64,000 nt of DNA from UBA8958 sp964571695 (GCA_964571695.1 CAZNDG010000001.1:186001-250000); one strand, 5' to 3'. Positions 17,118 through 26,432 are shown, numbered from the stretch's first letter. The notes: a model not told the origin generated them from the sequence alone. Numbers and translations: made by a program.

Positions 17118-18581
17118 TCAGAAGAACTTCTTGCGCCGCGAAGATGGCAGGATATTCATCATTTCCCTATACTTCGCCACTGTCCGCCGGGCGATTCTGA
17201 TTCCCGACGCCTTCAGCAGTGCAACGATTTCGTTGTCGCTCAGCGGTTTCTTGGGATTTTCATCACTGATCAGCTTGCGAATTTCTTCCTTGACGCTTTT
17301 GGAGGCGATGTTTTCCCCGTTGCCCCTGGACAGCCCACTGCTGAAGAAATATTTCAGCTCAAAAAGACCGGCGGGTGTCTGCATATATTTATTCGTCACC
17401 ACCCTGCTGATCGTCGATTCGTGCATCTCCACATCCATGGCGATGTCCCTGAGAACAAGTGGTTTGAGATAATTGATCCCCTTTTCGAAAAAATTTCGCT
17501 GATGGTTGACGATGCTTTCCGCCACCTTGTAAATTGTTTTTTGACGTTGCTGGATGCTCTTGATCAACCAGGTCGCCGACTGGACCCGTTCCTTGATATA
17601 CCGCTTTCCGGTATCGGCATCCCGGCCGCCGTCCATTCCCGCCATGATCTCCCGGTAGAAGTTGCTTATCCGCAACCGCGGCATGCCGTCATCGTTCAGG
17701 ACGATCTTATAGTCATCCGCCGACTTATATACATAGACATCGGGGATGACGGTCTGCGCCTTTTCCTCCTGAAAGACGCTTCCCGGCTTCGGGTCCATAT
17801 TGCTGATGACCATGACGGCCTGCACCACTTCATCGATCTCGATCTTGAGTTTCTTGGCGATCTGGGGATAGTTTTTCATTTCCAGATCCTTGAGGTGATC
17901 CCGAATGATGGTTTCCACCAGGGGGTTGACCTCCCCCAGCAGGCGGGCCTGAATCAGAAGGCATTCCGTAAGATCCCGGGCGGCAATACCCGGAGGATCG
18001 AAGGCCTGTACCATGGTGAGAACCCGGGCCACAAATTCGGCGGCTACTTGTTCCTGAACGGCTACCTCCTCGATACTCGCCTGGAGATAGCCGTTTTGAT
18101 CGAGGTTGCCGATTATCTGCTCCCCCACCCTCATCTCAGTTTCCGTGAGCGGCGAGAGCTTCAGTTGCCACATGAGATGATCGGTAAGGGACGGCGTTTT
18201 GGTCAAGATGTTATCCCAGGAAGCCCCCTCGTCATCGGCCCTCTGGTAGGTGACACCCATGGGACCGTAATCTTCCAGATAATTGTTCCAGTCGAAGTCT
18301 TCCCGCCCGTCACCCTCCCCTGTGATCTCGACGGTGTGATCCACCGGCTTGATCTCATCTGCCTCCAGGCTCCGCAGGGAATCCGTTTCCGCCGGGGCTT
18401 CCTCAATCATATCCTCACTAATGGAGACATCCTCCAGAAGCGGGTTCTCCTCCATCTCCTGATTGATCATGTCCACCATCTCCAACCGCGACAACTGCAG
18501 GAGTTTTATCGCTTGTTGCAGTTGCGGGGTCATGATCAACTGCTGGGAGAGTTTCAGATTCTGTTTGAGTTCAAAAGCCAT
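17118..18581 (-). CDS. rpoN: RNA polymerase sigma-54 factor
   Basis: 487 residues, full length. Region I is LKQNLKLSQQLIMTPQLQQAIKLLQLS; an acidic region II follows. The core-binding domain has ERVQSATWLIKSIQQRQKTIYKVAESIV and the HTH has IAMDVEMHESTISRVVTNKYMQTPAGLFELKYFF. The RpoN box at the C-terminus reads SGIRIARRTVAKYREMMNI, i.e. the canonical ARRTVAKYR. It recognises -24/-12 promoters such as the one found at 45999-46015. It lies directly after lptB, as in many proteobacteria. Confidence 0.98.
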   Translation of the reverse strand: MAFELKQNLKLSQQLIMTPQLQQAIKLLQLSRLEMVDMINQEMEENPLLEDVSISEDMIEEAPAETDSLRSLEADEIKPVDHTVEITGEGDGREDFDWNNYLEDYGPMGVTYQRADDEGASWDNILTKTPSLTDHLMWQLKLSPLTETEMRVGEQIIGNLDQNGYLQASIEEVAVQEQVAAEFVARVLTMVQAFDPPGIAARDLTECLLIQARLLGEVNPLVETIIRDHLKDLEMKNYPQIAKKLKIEIDEVVQAVMVISNMDPKPGSVFQEEKAQTVIPDVYVYKSADDYKIVLNDDGMPRLRISNFYREIMAGMDGGRDADTGKRYIKERVQSATWLIKSIQQRQKTIYKVAESIVNHQRNFFEKGINYLKPLVLRDIAMDVEMHESTISRVVTNKYMQTPAGLFELKYFFSSGLSRGNGENIASKSVKEEIRKLISDENPKKPLSDNEIVALLKASGIRIARRTVAKYREMMNILPSSRRKKFF

Positions 18582-18593
18582 GCAAATGTTTCC

Positions 18594-19316
18594 TTAGAGG
18601 CAGAAGTCTTCTCCGAAATAGATCTTTTTCGCCGTTTCGCAGGAGGCAATCGTGTCGGGATCCCCTTCCACCAAGATGCTTCCTTCGTTGACGATATAGG
18701 CGCGATCACAAACCGAAAGGGTTTCACGGACATTATGATCCGAAATGACCACACCGATCCCCTTTGCCTTTAGTTTATATATGATCTTTTGTATATCTGC
18801 AACCGCAAGGGGATCGATACCGGCGAAAGGTTCGTCCAAAAGGATGAATTTTGGTGAAGTTACCAGGGCCCGGGTAATCTCCACCCGCCGTCGTTCACCC
18901 CCCGAAAGTGAATAGGCGGGATTTTCCGCCAGGGCCTTCAGGTCCAGTTCCCCAAGGAGAGACTCCATGCGCTCGCGGCGTTGCCGGTGATCCATGTCCA
19001 GGGTTTCCAGGATCGCCATGATATTCTCCTCTACCGTGAGCTTTCGGAAAATCGACGGTTCCTGGGGAAGATAATTCAAGCCTTTTTTTGCCCGGAGATA
19101 CATGGGGCTTCCGCTTATGTCTTCCCCATCAAGAAAGATGTTGCCGCCATCAGGGCGGATCAATCCAACGATCATATAAAAGGTTGTGGTCTTGCCGGCG
19201 CCGTTGGGACCGAGGAGTCCTACCACCTCTCCCGCCTCGATGGCGAGGTCGATGTTGTTCACCACGCGCCGCCCTCCATATACCTTGACCAGTCCCTTAG
19301 CCGCCAGCATGCCCAC
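18594..19316 (-). CDS. lptB: LPS export ABC transporter ATP-binding protein
   Basis: 240 residues. Walker A GPNGAGKT (36-43), Q-loop NYLPQEPSIFRKL, signature LSGGERRRVEITRAL, Walker B FILLDEPFAGIDP and H-loop VVISDHNV mark a complete NBD of the LptB type. It powers extraction of LPS by LptBFG; lptF/G are not in the window. It is 13 bp upstream of rpoN and downstream of lptA. Confidence 0.96.
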   Translation of the reverse strand: MGMLAAKGLVKVYGGRRVVNNIDLAIEAGEVVGLLGPNGAGKTTTFYMIVGLIRPDGGNIFLDGEDISGSPMYLRAKKGLNYLPQEPSIFRKLTVEENIMAILETLDMDHRQRRERMESLLGELDLKALAENPAYSLSGGERRRVEITRALVTSPKFILLDEPFAGIDPLAVADIQKIIYKLKAKGIGVVISDHNVRETLSVCDRAYIVNEGSILVEGDPDTIASCETAKKIYFGEDFCL

Positions 19317-19333
19317 CTTCCGATGCCGCCCTC

Positions 19334-19900
19334 CTATTTCTTTTTCTTGCCGTTCTCACCGGGATAGATGGTTGCCGTCACCCTTTTGCCGGCGGTGCCT
19401 TCCACAAGTCCCCTGTTTTCATTGAGGAGGACCGTAATCCGTTCTCCCCGGACGACGCTGTCCCCTTCCCGCATCAATGCGTTGCCGCTCACCACGATCT
19501 TCTGATCGTCTTGATAATATACGGCATCTTCCCCAGTAACCACCCTGTTAAGCTCGGTGACGCGCACCTTTCCCCTGGCTTCAATCCGATCGAGATCCCC
19601 GCCCTGACCGAGGGCCGCACCCGGCTCCGCTTTCCCTTCGTCCGCCCCTTTCTTGTAATAAACAAGGAGCTTTTCGGCGCGGATCACCTTGCGGCCCTGA
19701 ACGGCCACGGCGTTACCGGCAAAAACAACCAGGCGTTGTTCGTTGAAGGCCTCCAGGCGATCTGAGGTAATCTGAATCGGCTCTCTGGGAAGCTTTCTAT
19801 CGAGGGGCTGCCCCGCCACATCCGGGACCGGAAGCAGAAGCCCGACAACAGCGGCGAAGAATCCCAGCCGGAGCAACATGCATCTAATATCCTTCTTCAT
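19334..19900 (-). CDS. lptA: LPS transport periplasmic bridge protein
   Basis: 188 residues with signal peptide (LLRLGFFAAVVGLLLPVPDVAG) followed by an OstA-like beta-jellyroll (PIQITSDRLEAFNEQRLVVFAGNAVAVQG, VYYQDDQKIVVSGNALMREGDSVVRGERI). It forms the periplasmic oligomer carrying LPS from LptC to LptD. The C-terminus is Lys-rich (ENGKKKK). Located in the conserved lptC-lptA-lptB order. Confidence 0.9.
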   Translation of the reverse strand: MKKDIRCMLLRLGFFAAVVGLLLPVPDVAGQPLDRKLPREPIQITSDRLEAFNEQRLVVFAGNAVAVQGRKVIRAEKLLVYYKKGADEGKAEPGAALGQGGDLDRIEARGKVRVTELNRVVTGEDAVYYQDDQKIVVSGNALMREGDSVVRGERITVLLNENRGLVEGTAGKRVTATIYPGENGKKKK

Positions 19901-19904
19901 TTTA

Positions 19905-20456
19905 CTATCTTCCTGTCTTCATGGTGGCTTTTATTTGCGACAACAATTCGATGTGACGGGTCTTTGTGTAGAGTTTCATGCCCTTTCCACCCAATATTAT
20001 CTTTTCGTTTTCGAGCATTACCGGCGAATCCGTATGCAATAGTTTGTCCTTTTCCGTGTAATGGAGTTTATCCGTCGTAATGCGATCCCCCTCATCGGAA
20101 ATGATCACTACATCCCCCTTGACCTCCATATCCTTAGTGGCCGTCCAGTAGCGTCCCTCCTTCCCGGTGAGCCGGTATGTCCGCCCGTCGGTCATGATCA
20201 TCACGACCGCCACCTGATCGAAGACGGCCAAGTTGTCCTGGCGTCCATAGGTGACCGTCTTGGCCCTTATTTCCCATTTGGCACCGTCAGCGGAAACATC
20301 GGTGTAGAGAACGTCCCGCACCTGCATATCCACGTGATCGGGCAGGATCTTCAGGGCCTTATCGGCGTCCTTCCTGCCCTGTTCCCAGAAGTAAAACAAG
20401 ATGGCGGCGGCAATCAATATCAATACTGCCGTTATCGCCGGCAGAAATTTTTTCAT
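19905..20456 (-). CDS. lptC: LPS export periplasmic protein LptC
   Basis: 183 residues with one N-terminal TM anchor (FLPAITAVLILIAAAILFYFW) and an LptC jellyroll (VRDVLYTDVSADGAKWEIRA, GRTYRLTGKEGRYWTATKDMEVKGDVVIISDEGDRI, GKGMKLYTKTRHIELLSQIKATM). It docks LptB2FG to LptA. It starts one base after the kdsC stop and ends 4 bp before lptA. Confidence 0.9.
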   Translation of the reverse strand: MKKFLPAITAVLILIAAAILFYFWEQGRKDADKALKILPDHVDMQVRDVLYTDVSADGAKWEIRAKTVTYGRQDNLAVFDQVAVVMIMTDGRTYRLTGKEGRYWTATKDMEVKGDVVIISDEGDRITTDKLHYTEKDKLLHTDSPVMLENEKIILGGKGMKLYTKTRHIELLSQIKATMKTGR

Positions 20457-20457
20457 T

Positions 20458-20997
20458 TCAGGAGAAATATCTGGCCAGGAGGCCTTCCCATTTCCCCTGG
20501 CCCTGGAGGATCAGATCACACACCTCCCGGACCGCACCCCGTCCTCCCCGCCGGCTGGTCACATAGTGGGCGGCCTGTTTTGCCTCGACCACGGCGTCGT
20601 TGACGGCTACGGCGAAACCGACCCTTTTCAGCAGCGGGATATCGACGATGTCGTCACCCACATAGGCCACCTCCGCCGGGGCAAGGCCCTTCCTGTTCAG
20701 GATTTCCTCGTATACCTCCACCTTGTTCCAGATCAGTTGATAATATTCACGCACCCCCAGATCTTTCGCCCGGTGCTCGACCACCTGGGACTTCCGGCCC
20801 GTGATCCATACGACCTCCAGACCGTACCGCATGAGGACTTTTAAGCCGTGTCCGTCCTTGACGTCGAAGAATTTCGACTCTCCGCCATGATCGTCCATAA
20901 CAATGCGTCCGTCGGTAAGGACCCCGTCCACATCGAGGATGAGGAGGCGGAGGGGTATTATTCTCTCTCTAAGTTCCGGGGTGATTTCCATGTTCAT
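20458..20997 (-). CDS. kdsC: 3-deoxy-D-manno-octulosonate 8-phosphate phosphatase (HAD IIIA)
   Basis: 179 residues. HAD motif I is LLILDVDGVLTDGRIV; motif II WITGRKS; motif III K(V); motif IV YVGDDIVDIPLL. KDSC-type C-terminal AHYVTSRRGGRGAVREVCDLIL is present. It hydrolyses KDO-8-P to KDO for lipid A core synthesis. Its ATG overlaps the kdsA stop (ATGA), so the two steps are translationally coupled. Confidence 0.95.
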   Translation of the reverse strand: MNMEITPELRERIIPLRLLILDVDGVLTDGRIVMDDHGGESKFFDVKDGHGLKVLMRYGLEVVWITGRKSQVVEHRAKDLGVREYYQLIWNKVEVYEEILNRKGLAPAEVAYVGDDIVDIPLLKRVGFAVAVNDAVVEAKQAAHYVTSRRGGRGAVREVCDLILQGQGKWEGLLARYFS

Positions 20998-21860
20998 TCC
21001 TTGATGCCGATTTTCACCAGGCGGTCTATATCCACGAGGGCGGCCAGCAATTCCTCGAACTCCGCCAGGCGTAATGAATTGGGGCCATCACAACGGGCCG
21101 CTTCCGGCTCCGGATGAACCTCGAAGAATATTCCATCCACGCCGGCGGCCACGGCGGCCCGGGCCAAAAAAGGAATCATTTCCCGCTGTCCTCCGGAGGA
21201 GGTCCCCATTCCTCCCGGCAACTGGACGCTGTGGGTGGCATCGAAGATCACGGGATAGCCGAAATTCCTCAAGATGGGCAGCGATCTCATATCGGCCACC
21301 AGGTTGTTGTAACCAAAGGAAGTGCCGCGTTCCGTGATCAACAAATTTTCGTTTCCCGCGGCTTCCGCCTTTTCGATGACGTTCTTCATATCCCAGGGAG
21401 CCAGAAATTGCCCCTTTTTGATATTGAGCGCCCGGGACTTCCGCGCCGCCGCCATGACGAAGTCCGTCTGGCGGCATAAGAAAGCGGGGATCTGAACCAC
21501 ATCAAGGACGGCCGCGGCGGCGTCGATCTCCTCGAAGCGATGGACATCGGAAAGGACGGGAAGGCCATAATCCGCCCTTATTCCCGCCAGGATCTCCAGG
21601 CCCCGCGCCGATCCCGGCCCTCGATAGCCTTGCAGCGAAGTGCGGTTTGCCTTATCATAAGAGGCCTTAAAAATGAAGGGGATGTTCAGCCGACCAGTGA
21701 GTTTTTTCAGGAAGGCCGCGATCCGCCTGGTCATCCGCTCATCCTCGATCACACACGGACCGGCGATGAGCGCCAGCGGTCGACCGGCGCCGATGGCTAT
21801 TTTGTCTATCCCGACGGTTTTCGTCTCCGCCCGCCGCTTCCCCCCGTTTTCCGTTTTCAT
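20994..21860 (-). CDS. kdsA: 3-deoxy-8-phosphooctulonate synthase (KDO-8-P synthase)
   Basis: 288 residues. Family motifs LALIAGPCVIED, FKASYDKANRTS, GPGSARGLEILAGI, VLSDVHRFEEI, VQIPAFLCRQTDF, NIKKGQFLAPWDMKNV and IFDATHSVQLPGG are intact. It condenses arabinose-5-phosphate and phosphoenolpyruvate. A Cys occurs in IAGPCVIE where metal-dependent members carry a ligand, so metal dependence is possible. Overlaps the TPR gene stop and the kdsC start by 4 bp each. Confidence 0.96.
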   Translation of the reverse strand: MKTENGGKRRAETKTVGIDKIAIGAGRPLALIAGPCVIEDERMTRRIAAFLKKLTGRLNIPFIFKASYDKANRTSLQGYRGPGSARGLEILAGIRADYGLPVLSDVHRFEEIDAAAAVLDVVQIPAFLCRQTDFVMAAARKSRALNIKKGQFLAPWDMKNVIEKAEAAGNENLLITERGTSFGYNNLVADMRSLPILRNFGYPVIFDATHSVQLPGGMGTSSGGQREMIPFLARAAVAAGVDGIFFEVHPEPEAARCDGPNSLRLAEFEELLAALVDIDRLVKIGIKE

Positions 21861-23893
21861 TCCTCCACCCGATGTTTTTCCTGGATGATCTTGATCTTCA
21901 GCGCCGGGATCCTTCTTGCCGCCCGCTGGTTTTCAGGATTGAGCTGATTGGCGGTTTGATAGGCCTTCAACGCCTCCGGATAAAGAGCCTTCTTTTCATA
22001 GGCCTCCCCAAGACCGGCATAAACGGCATCATCCTCCCGGTCATACTTCAACGCCTGCCGGTACATCTCGATAGCCCGGTCCGCGTCCCCTTTGGCGCCA
22101 TAGGCCCGGCCCAGGCCGGCATAGACCCGCCCTTTCTTCTTGGTGACCGTCAAGAGCTTTCTTGCCGTCTTGATCGCCTCGTCATAGCGTTTCTCCCGCA
22201 TATAAGCCTCCATGAGAATATTCAGCACATTCTCCGTAGGCTGGGCGGCGGCAAATTTCTCATAGTTGGCGATCGATTCCTTCCGTTTGCCGATTTTGGC
22301 ATAGGTAAAACCGAGGTTATAGTAAAGCTGGGCATTCCGCAACCCGGCTTTGAGTGCCCGCTCGTAATTATCCGCCGATGATTTGTAAACCTTCAGTTCA
22401 CCGTAGGCAAAGCCGAGATTGGCATGCAAAGAGGCCTTGTTTTTTACCTTCGGCAAGGCCTTTTCGTAGAGTCTGATCGCCTGGTCGTAATTCTTGTTTT
22501 TCATCTCCATATCCGCCAGCCGGACCAGGGCGTCGGCGTCGTCGGGTCGGAGCTCCAGGGCCTTGCGGTAATGTTTTGCGGCTTCCGTCGCCTTTCCTGA
22601 TTTTTCCAGGGCGGCGGCAAGATTGTATTGGATGACCGGATCCTTCGGATTCAAACTCAACGCCTTCCGGTAATTTTCCATTTCCTTGCCGGGTTGTTTC
22701 TTGTTTCCGTAAGCCAGGCCAAGATTTGCATAGGCGGTGGCATTGCGGGGCTGTCTTTTGATCAGTTCATTGTACCACTTGATGGCCTCGTCGTTGTTTC
22801 CCGCCTTGAGACTGGCATTGGCCAGGGCGGTGACGATTTCGTCCGCGGTCGGATTTTTGCTCAGAGCACTCTGATAGGAACCGATGGCTTCCTTCATGCG
22901 GTTGCCGGCCTCGTATGCCTTTCCCAAGAGAAAATGGACTTTGCCGTCTTCCGAGTTGAGGCGCAGCGACTGCTGATATGATGATGCCGCTTTGGACCAC
23001 GCACCCATGGCCGCATAGGTGTTTCCCAGACTGGTGAATACCGAGGCATCGTTGGGCTGCACCACCGACAGGCGTTCGAAGGCCCTGATCGCCTGTTCGT
23101 AGTTTTTTTGGCTTTGATGGCAACGTGCCAGTTCCTTGAGGGCGCCGCCATCCTGGGGATTGATCTTCAATAAGCGCTCGTATTCGTCGCCCGCCGCCTT
23201 GAACATGCCCTGGCGGTAATAAATTCCCGCCAGAACCTTCCTGATCCCCACGTCGTCGGGATTTGCCGCAATCACCTTTTTCAGGGACTCGATCTGTTGC
23301 CGTTCGCTTGCCGATCCCTGGGCGTGTCTCAGCCAGTCCTGGGGAAGCAGGACGATCTTTAAAGGAATCGTGCCGATTTCCCGATCCCGGTATCGGACAT
23401 GGATTCGATAATCGCCGCCGGCGTGCCTTTCCCCGCCGGCACCCCCCTGTTTCATCAGCCGGTCCACAAATTCGACTCCCTTCATGAGGACCTGGAAATC
23501 GTTGCGCCGTCCGGTTCCGTCAATATCGACGGTTATGCCTTTCCCCCGGAGATCGTCGCTGGCGATCCCGGTGATGATGAACTCGTCTTTGTAGGTCACT
23601 TCGAACTGGTCCCGGGGCGTGATCCGGTAAACCTTGCCGTTCTTTTCTATATCCAGATAGTATAATTGCGGCTGCTTGCCCAAAACCGTGAAGCCGACAA
23701 AATTTGTTACCCGCTGCCAACCGGACGATGAGGGCGGCATGTTTTTCGGAAAGACGGCCGCCAATCCCCATAATACTCCGGCCAGGATTGCAACCGCCCC
23801 AAGCCCCGCCGCCACCGTGAAGATTAACTTTCTATACTGCCTATGCTGACTGTTGCGCTCCGGCTTTCTTTTGCGGATCAAATCGGTTTCCAT
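21857..23893 (-). CDS. membrane-anchored TPR-repeat protein
   Basis: 678 residues. A basic N-terminus and TM helix (residues ~24-47, FTVAAGLGAVAILAGVLWGLAAVF) lead to a beta-rich region of ~150 residues, then about thirteen TPR units from ~210 to the C-terminus (A..LG..Y.......A...Y..AL...P pattern). Partner unknown. It sits between xerD and kdsA with a 4-bp overlap to kdsA; a link to envelope assembly is suggested only by position. Confidence 0.85.
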   Translation of the reverse strand: METDLIRKRKPERNSQHRQYRKLIFTVAAGLGAVAILAGVLWGLAAVFPKNMPPSSSGWQRVTNFVGFTVLGKQPQLYYLDIEKNGKVYRITPRDQFEVTYKDEFIITGIASDDLRGKGITVDIDGTGRRNDFQVLMKGVEFVDRLMKQGGAGGERHAGGDYRIHVRYRDREIGTIPLKIVLLPQDWLRHAQGSASERQQIESLKKVIAANPDDVGIRKVLAGIYYRQGMFKAAGDEYERLLKINPQDGGALKELARCHQSQKNYEQAIRAFERLSVVQPNDASVFTSLGNTYAAMGAWSKAASSYQQSLRLNSEDGKVHFLLGKAYEAGNRMKEAIGSYQSALSKNPTADEIVTALANASLKAGNNDEAIKWYNELIKRQPRNATAYANLGLAYGNKKQPGKEMENYRKALSLNPKDPVIQYNLAAALEKSGKATEAAKHYRKALELRPDDADALVRLADMEMKNKNYDQAIRLYEKALPKVKNKASLHANLGFAYGELKVYKSSADNYERALKAGLRNAQLYYNLGFTYAKIGKRKESIANYEKFAAAQPTENVLNILMEAYMREKRYDEAIKTARKLLTVTKKKGRVYAGLGRAYGAKGDADRAIEMYRQALKYDREDDAVYAGLGEAYEKKALYPEALKAYQTANQLNPENQRAARRIPALKIKIIQEKHRVEE

Positions 23894-23899
23894 GGTTAC

Positions 23900-24805
23900 T
23901 CAACCGCGGGGATGAAATCGTTTGTGGACGCTTTTCAGTCGATCTCGGGTTATGTGCGTGTAGATCTGGGTGGTGGCGATGTCGGCATGACCGAGCATAA
24001 CCTGCACCGCCCTCAGATCCGCTCCCCCCTCCAACAGATGGGTGGCATAAGTATGGCGAAAGGTGTGGGGATGCACCTTTTCTTCCATGCCGACGTTCCG
24101 GGCATATTTCTTCACCAGCTTCCATAGTCCCTGCCGGGTAAATTTGCCCCCCGATCTATTGACAAACAGACTGTTGCTCATCCGTCCCTTCAGGAGTGCG
24201 CCGCGAGCCTCTTCCACATAACGCCGCAGGAGATCGTAAGCCGTCCGGCTAATAGGCGCCACCCGTTCCTTCCTTCCCTTTCCCATGACCACCACAAAGC
24301 CCGCCTGCCAATCGATGCCGTGGAGCGTCAACTCAATAAGTTCCGTAACCCGCAATCCAGTTGCATAGAGCATCACCAGAATCGCCGTATCTCTCATCGC
24401 CGCTGGGCTGTTCATCCCCGGTTGAGCCAGGAGGCGATCGACATCCTCGATGCTGAGCACGTCGGGGAGAAGCATCCATGTCTTGCCCGTGGACATACGG
24501 TCCACGGGGCTGGCCGCCGTTTTCCTCTCCCTGGACAGGAAGCGGTAAAAACCGCGGATGGACGCAAGGGATCGGTTCACGGAATTCGCGGACAGATCAA
24601 GACCCCGGAGATGGGCAACGAAAGCCAGGACATCTTCCGGTGCGACCGTTCCGATGTCTTCCCTTCCCCGTTCCGTCATGAACCCGATAAAACGTCGCAG
24701 ATCGCGTCGGTAGGCATCCAGCGTATGTGGGGAGGCGCCTCTTTCCACCGCCAGGTAGTCGAGATATGTCGCCAGGTAATCATTCACGTCTTTTTTGTAG
24801 CTCAA
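23900..24805 (-). CDS. xerD: tyrosine recombinase XerD
   Basis: 301 residues. The N-terminal SAM-like domain (YLDYLAVERGASPHTLDAYRRDL) and catalytic domain are complete: Arg in ATGLRVTEL, HTFRHTYATHLL (H-x-x-R), the second His in VQVMLGHADI and the nucleophile Tyr in TTQIYTHIT. It should resolve chromosome dimers at dif together with XerC. No integron or phage genes adjoin it, so a housekeeping role is preferred over an integrase. XerC versus XerD assignment rests on length and the LDLSANSVNRSLASIRGFYRFL region. Confidence 0.88.
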   Translation of the reverse strand: MSYKKDVNDYLATYLDYLAVERGASPHTLDAYRRDLRRFIGFMTERGREDIGTVAPEDVLAFVAHLRGLDLSANSVNRSLASIRGFYRFLSRERKTAASPVDRMSTGKTWMLLPDVLSIEDVDRLLAQPGMNSPAAMRDTAILVMLYATGLRVTELIELTLHGIDWQAGFVVVMGKGRKERVAPISRTAYDLLRRYVEEARGALLKGRMSNSLFVNRSGGKFTRQGLWKLVKKYARNVGMEEKVHPHTFRHTYATHLLEGGADLRAVQVMLGHADIATTQIYTHITRDRLKSVHKRFHPRG

Positions 24806-25000
24806 ATCGGATAAGGACGCAAAGCTTTTTTCCTTCCATTACCGACGGCGGGCGGACAAATGGACCGGCGGTGGCCTCCCGCTGCCGGCGATTTCCTACC
24901 AGCCGCATTCCCGGTCCTCGCAATCTCAGCCAAAGGAAAGAGCCAAGCTTGATGATCGGTCGGATGAACTATTTTTTATAGCCGGAGTCGCCCGACCTGT

Positions 25001-25155
25001 GCTATGTTTACCCCGCCGGGTCCAAATACATCGGGAAAGGTCCGCCCGCGTCTCAATTCCCCCTGCCGGGGAGGCAACAGCATAAATATGAACTGCCGCG
25101 CAGCAAGCTGAGGGGCACCTAAAACCCGGGAAGAACGAAGCAAGCTTCGGGGAAT
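25001..25155 (+). ncRNA. unidentified structured RNA candidate
   Basis: In the 404-bp xerD/MBL gap (24806-25209), 25011-25015 CCCCG can pair with 25148-25152 CGGGG, 25016-25021 CCGGGT with 25124-25129 ACCCGG, and GGT..GCCC (25039-25047) with GGGC.ACC (25113-25119). Hairpins CCCC-TGCC-GGGG (25060-25071) and CTGC-CGC-GCAG (25093-25103) lie inside. An extended -10-like TGCTATGTT ends at 25008. It does not match TPP, cobalamin, SRP, tmRNA or RNase P patterns I know; 6S-like or mRNA leader are options. Confidence 0.35.
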
Positions 25156-25209
25156 ATAAACCTGAGAGATTCAAGTAATAATCTGGGAGGATGATAAAGG
25201 GAGGATAAA

Positions 25210-26103
25210 ATGATCGTCTCAAGCAGGGGAAGGCTCCATGAGTCCATCTATGCCATCGGCGCCGCCGAATTGCCGGGTTACCTTGTCACCGGCGACATGC
25301 CCATACTCTTCGACGCCGGAATGACCTTTATGGGGCCCCTCTACCTCGCCGAGTTAAAGGAGATCCTCTCCGAAAGCAACCGCCTGCGCTTCCACTTTCT
25401 CACCCATTCCCACTTCGACCATGCCGGCGCCTCTCCCTATCTGAAGCGGCTTATCCCCGAACTGAGGATCGGCGCCGCTCCGGCGGCGGCGGAAACATTC
25501 CGCAAACCCAGTGCCGTGGAGCTGATCCGCGATCTCAGTTCCCCCTGGGAAGAAAGATACAAATTCCTGACCGGGGATGAGGATATCGCCTTTTCCGGCC
25601 TGGAAATCGATCTGATTCTTGAAGACGGCATGGAGTTGGAACTGGGGCCGGGGCTGACCTGCAGGGTTATCGCCACCCCCGGACACACCCGTGATTCCCT
25701 GTCTTTTTACCTCCCCGAGCTGAAGGCCCTGATAACGGGCGAGGCGGTCGGCGTTTTCGACCGCAATTTGAAAATTCATCCCGAATTCACTTCAAGCTAT
25801 TGTGATTACTCGAATTCATTGGATATTTTGTCTTCCCTGACAATCGAAATACTGATGATGAGCCATTTTTTCACGCTCACCGGCGTCGATGCCCGGGAAT
25901 ATGTACAAAAATCCTTGGCGGCAACCCGGGAATTCAAAGCAAGGATTGAACGCTACCTTGCCGATTGTCATGGAAATCGCCATGAGGTGGCAGAAAGGAT
26001 CTTCCAGGAGGATTTTACCGCCACCGGGGCCATTCTCCAGGATGCCCGCCCCTACCGCATCAATCTGGAGGCTAAAATCCGGGCCATAGCCGAAGGGAGA
26101 TAA
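25210..26103 (+). CDS. metallo-beta-lactamase-fold hydrolase
   Basis: 297 residues. The metal motif is FLTHSHFDHAGASPYL, followed by VIATPGHTRDS and LITGEAVGVFD; the later His ligand is MSHFFTLTG. This is a soluble glyoxalase II/ribonuclease Z-like MBL enzyme of unknown substrate, with a C-terminal helical extension (~residues 225-297). AAAGGGAGGATAAAATG gives an excellent RBS. It is a lone gene with a long structured upstream region. Confidence 0.85.
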   Translation: MIVSSRGRLHESIYAIGAAELPGYLVTGDMPILFDAGMTFMGPLYLAELKEILSESNRLRFHFLTHSHFDHAGASPYLKRLIPELRIGAAPAAAETFRKPSAVELIRDLSSPWEERYKFLTGDEDIAFSGLEIDLILEDGMELELGPGLTCRVIATPGHTRDSLSFYLPELKALITGEAVGVFDRNLKIHPEFTSSYCDYSNSLDILSSLTIEILMMSHFFTLTGVDAREYVQKSLAATREFKARIERYLADCHGNRHEVAERIFQEDFTATGAILQDARPYRINLEAKIRAIAEGR

Positions 26104-26182
26104 TCTGTCCTGCCGCTATTCACCCAGGACCTGGAACATTGCCGATCCTCCCTTCTTACGACGGGTTCAGCGATTTATACCT

Positions 26183-26250
26183 GTCACGGCTTTGGGCAAG
26201 GCACGCTCATCATGAGGCACTATGAGTGCTTATGCTTAAGCCGCCGTGAC
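26183..26250. repeat. long imperfect inverted repeat
   Basis: GTCACGGCTT (26183-) pairs with AAGCCGCCGTGAC ending at 26250. Inside are GCACT-ATG-AGTGC and CTCAT-CATGAG elements. No T-tract follows, so it is not a normal terminator. Confidence 0.5.
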
Positions 26251-26319
26251 CAGGAATCGATCGTTTTCTTTGCATCCGGACCGTAAAAGAAGCCGTCAAG
26301 CTTGACAGCGGTTATCCCT

Positions 26320-26352
26320 CCGGAGATCGCCGCTGCGGGCTGCGATCTCCGG
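26320..26352. repeat. 11-bp perfect inverted repeat (hairpin)
   Basis: CCGGAGATCGC (26320-26330) and GCGATCTCCGG (26342-26352) form a perfect 11-bp stem with an 11-nt loop. A 12-bp palindrome GTCAAGCTTGAC lies at 26294-26305. All fall in the 329-bp gap between the MBL gene and the small lipoprotein gene, where no coding sequence is seen. Confidence 0.6.
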
Positions 26353-26432
26353 GTCAAGATACAGCGGCACGGCCACCCGGCGTCGATTCCGTTTCCGCTC
26401 CACCTCCCAATGATCTCTGCCGGTGAAGGATA

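Noticed and set aside
16989..18773. 594-codon plus-strand open frame opposite rpoN
   Set aside because: Long only because of codon bias in rpoN; the product resembles no folded protein and rpoN is unmistakable.
23900..24805. Integron or phage integrase
   Set aside because: The recombinase is XerD-like, lies in a housekeeping operon, and no attachment duplication or phage genes are seen.
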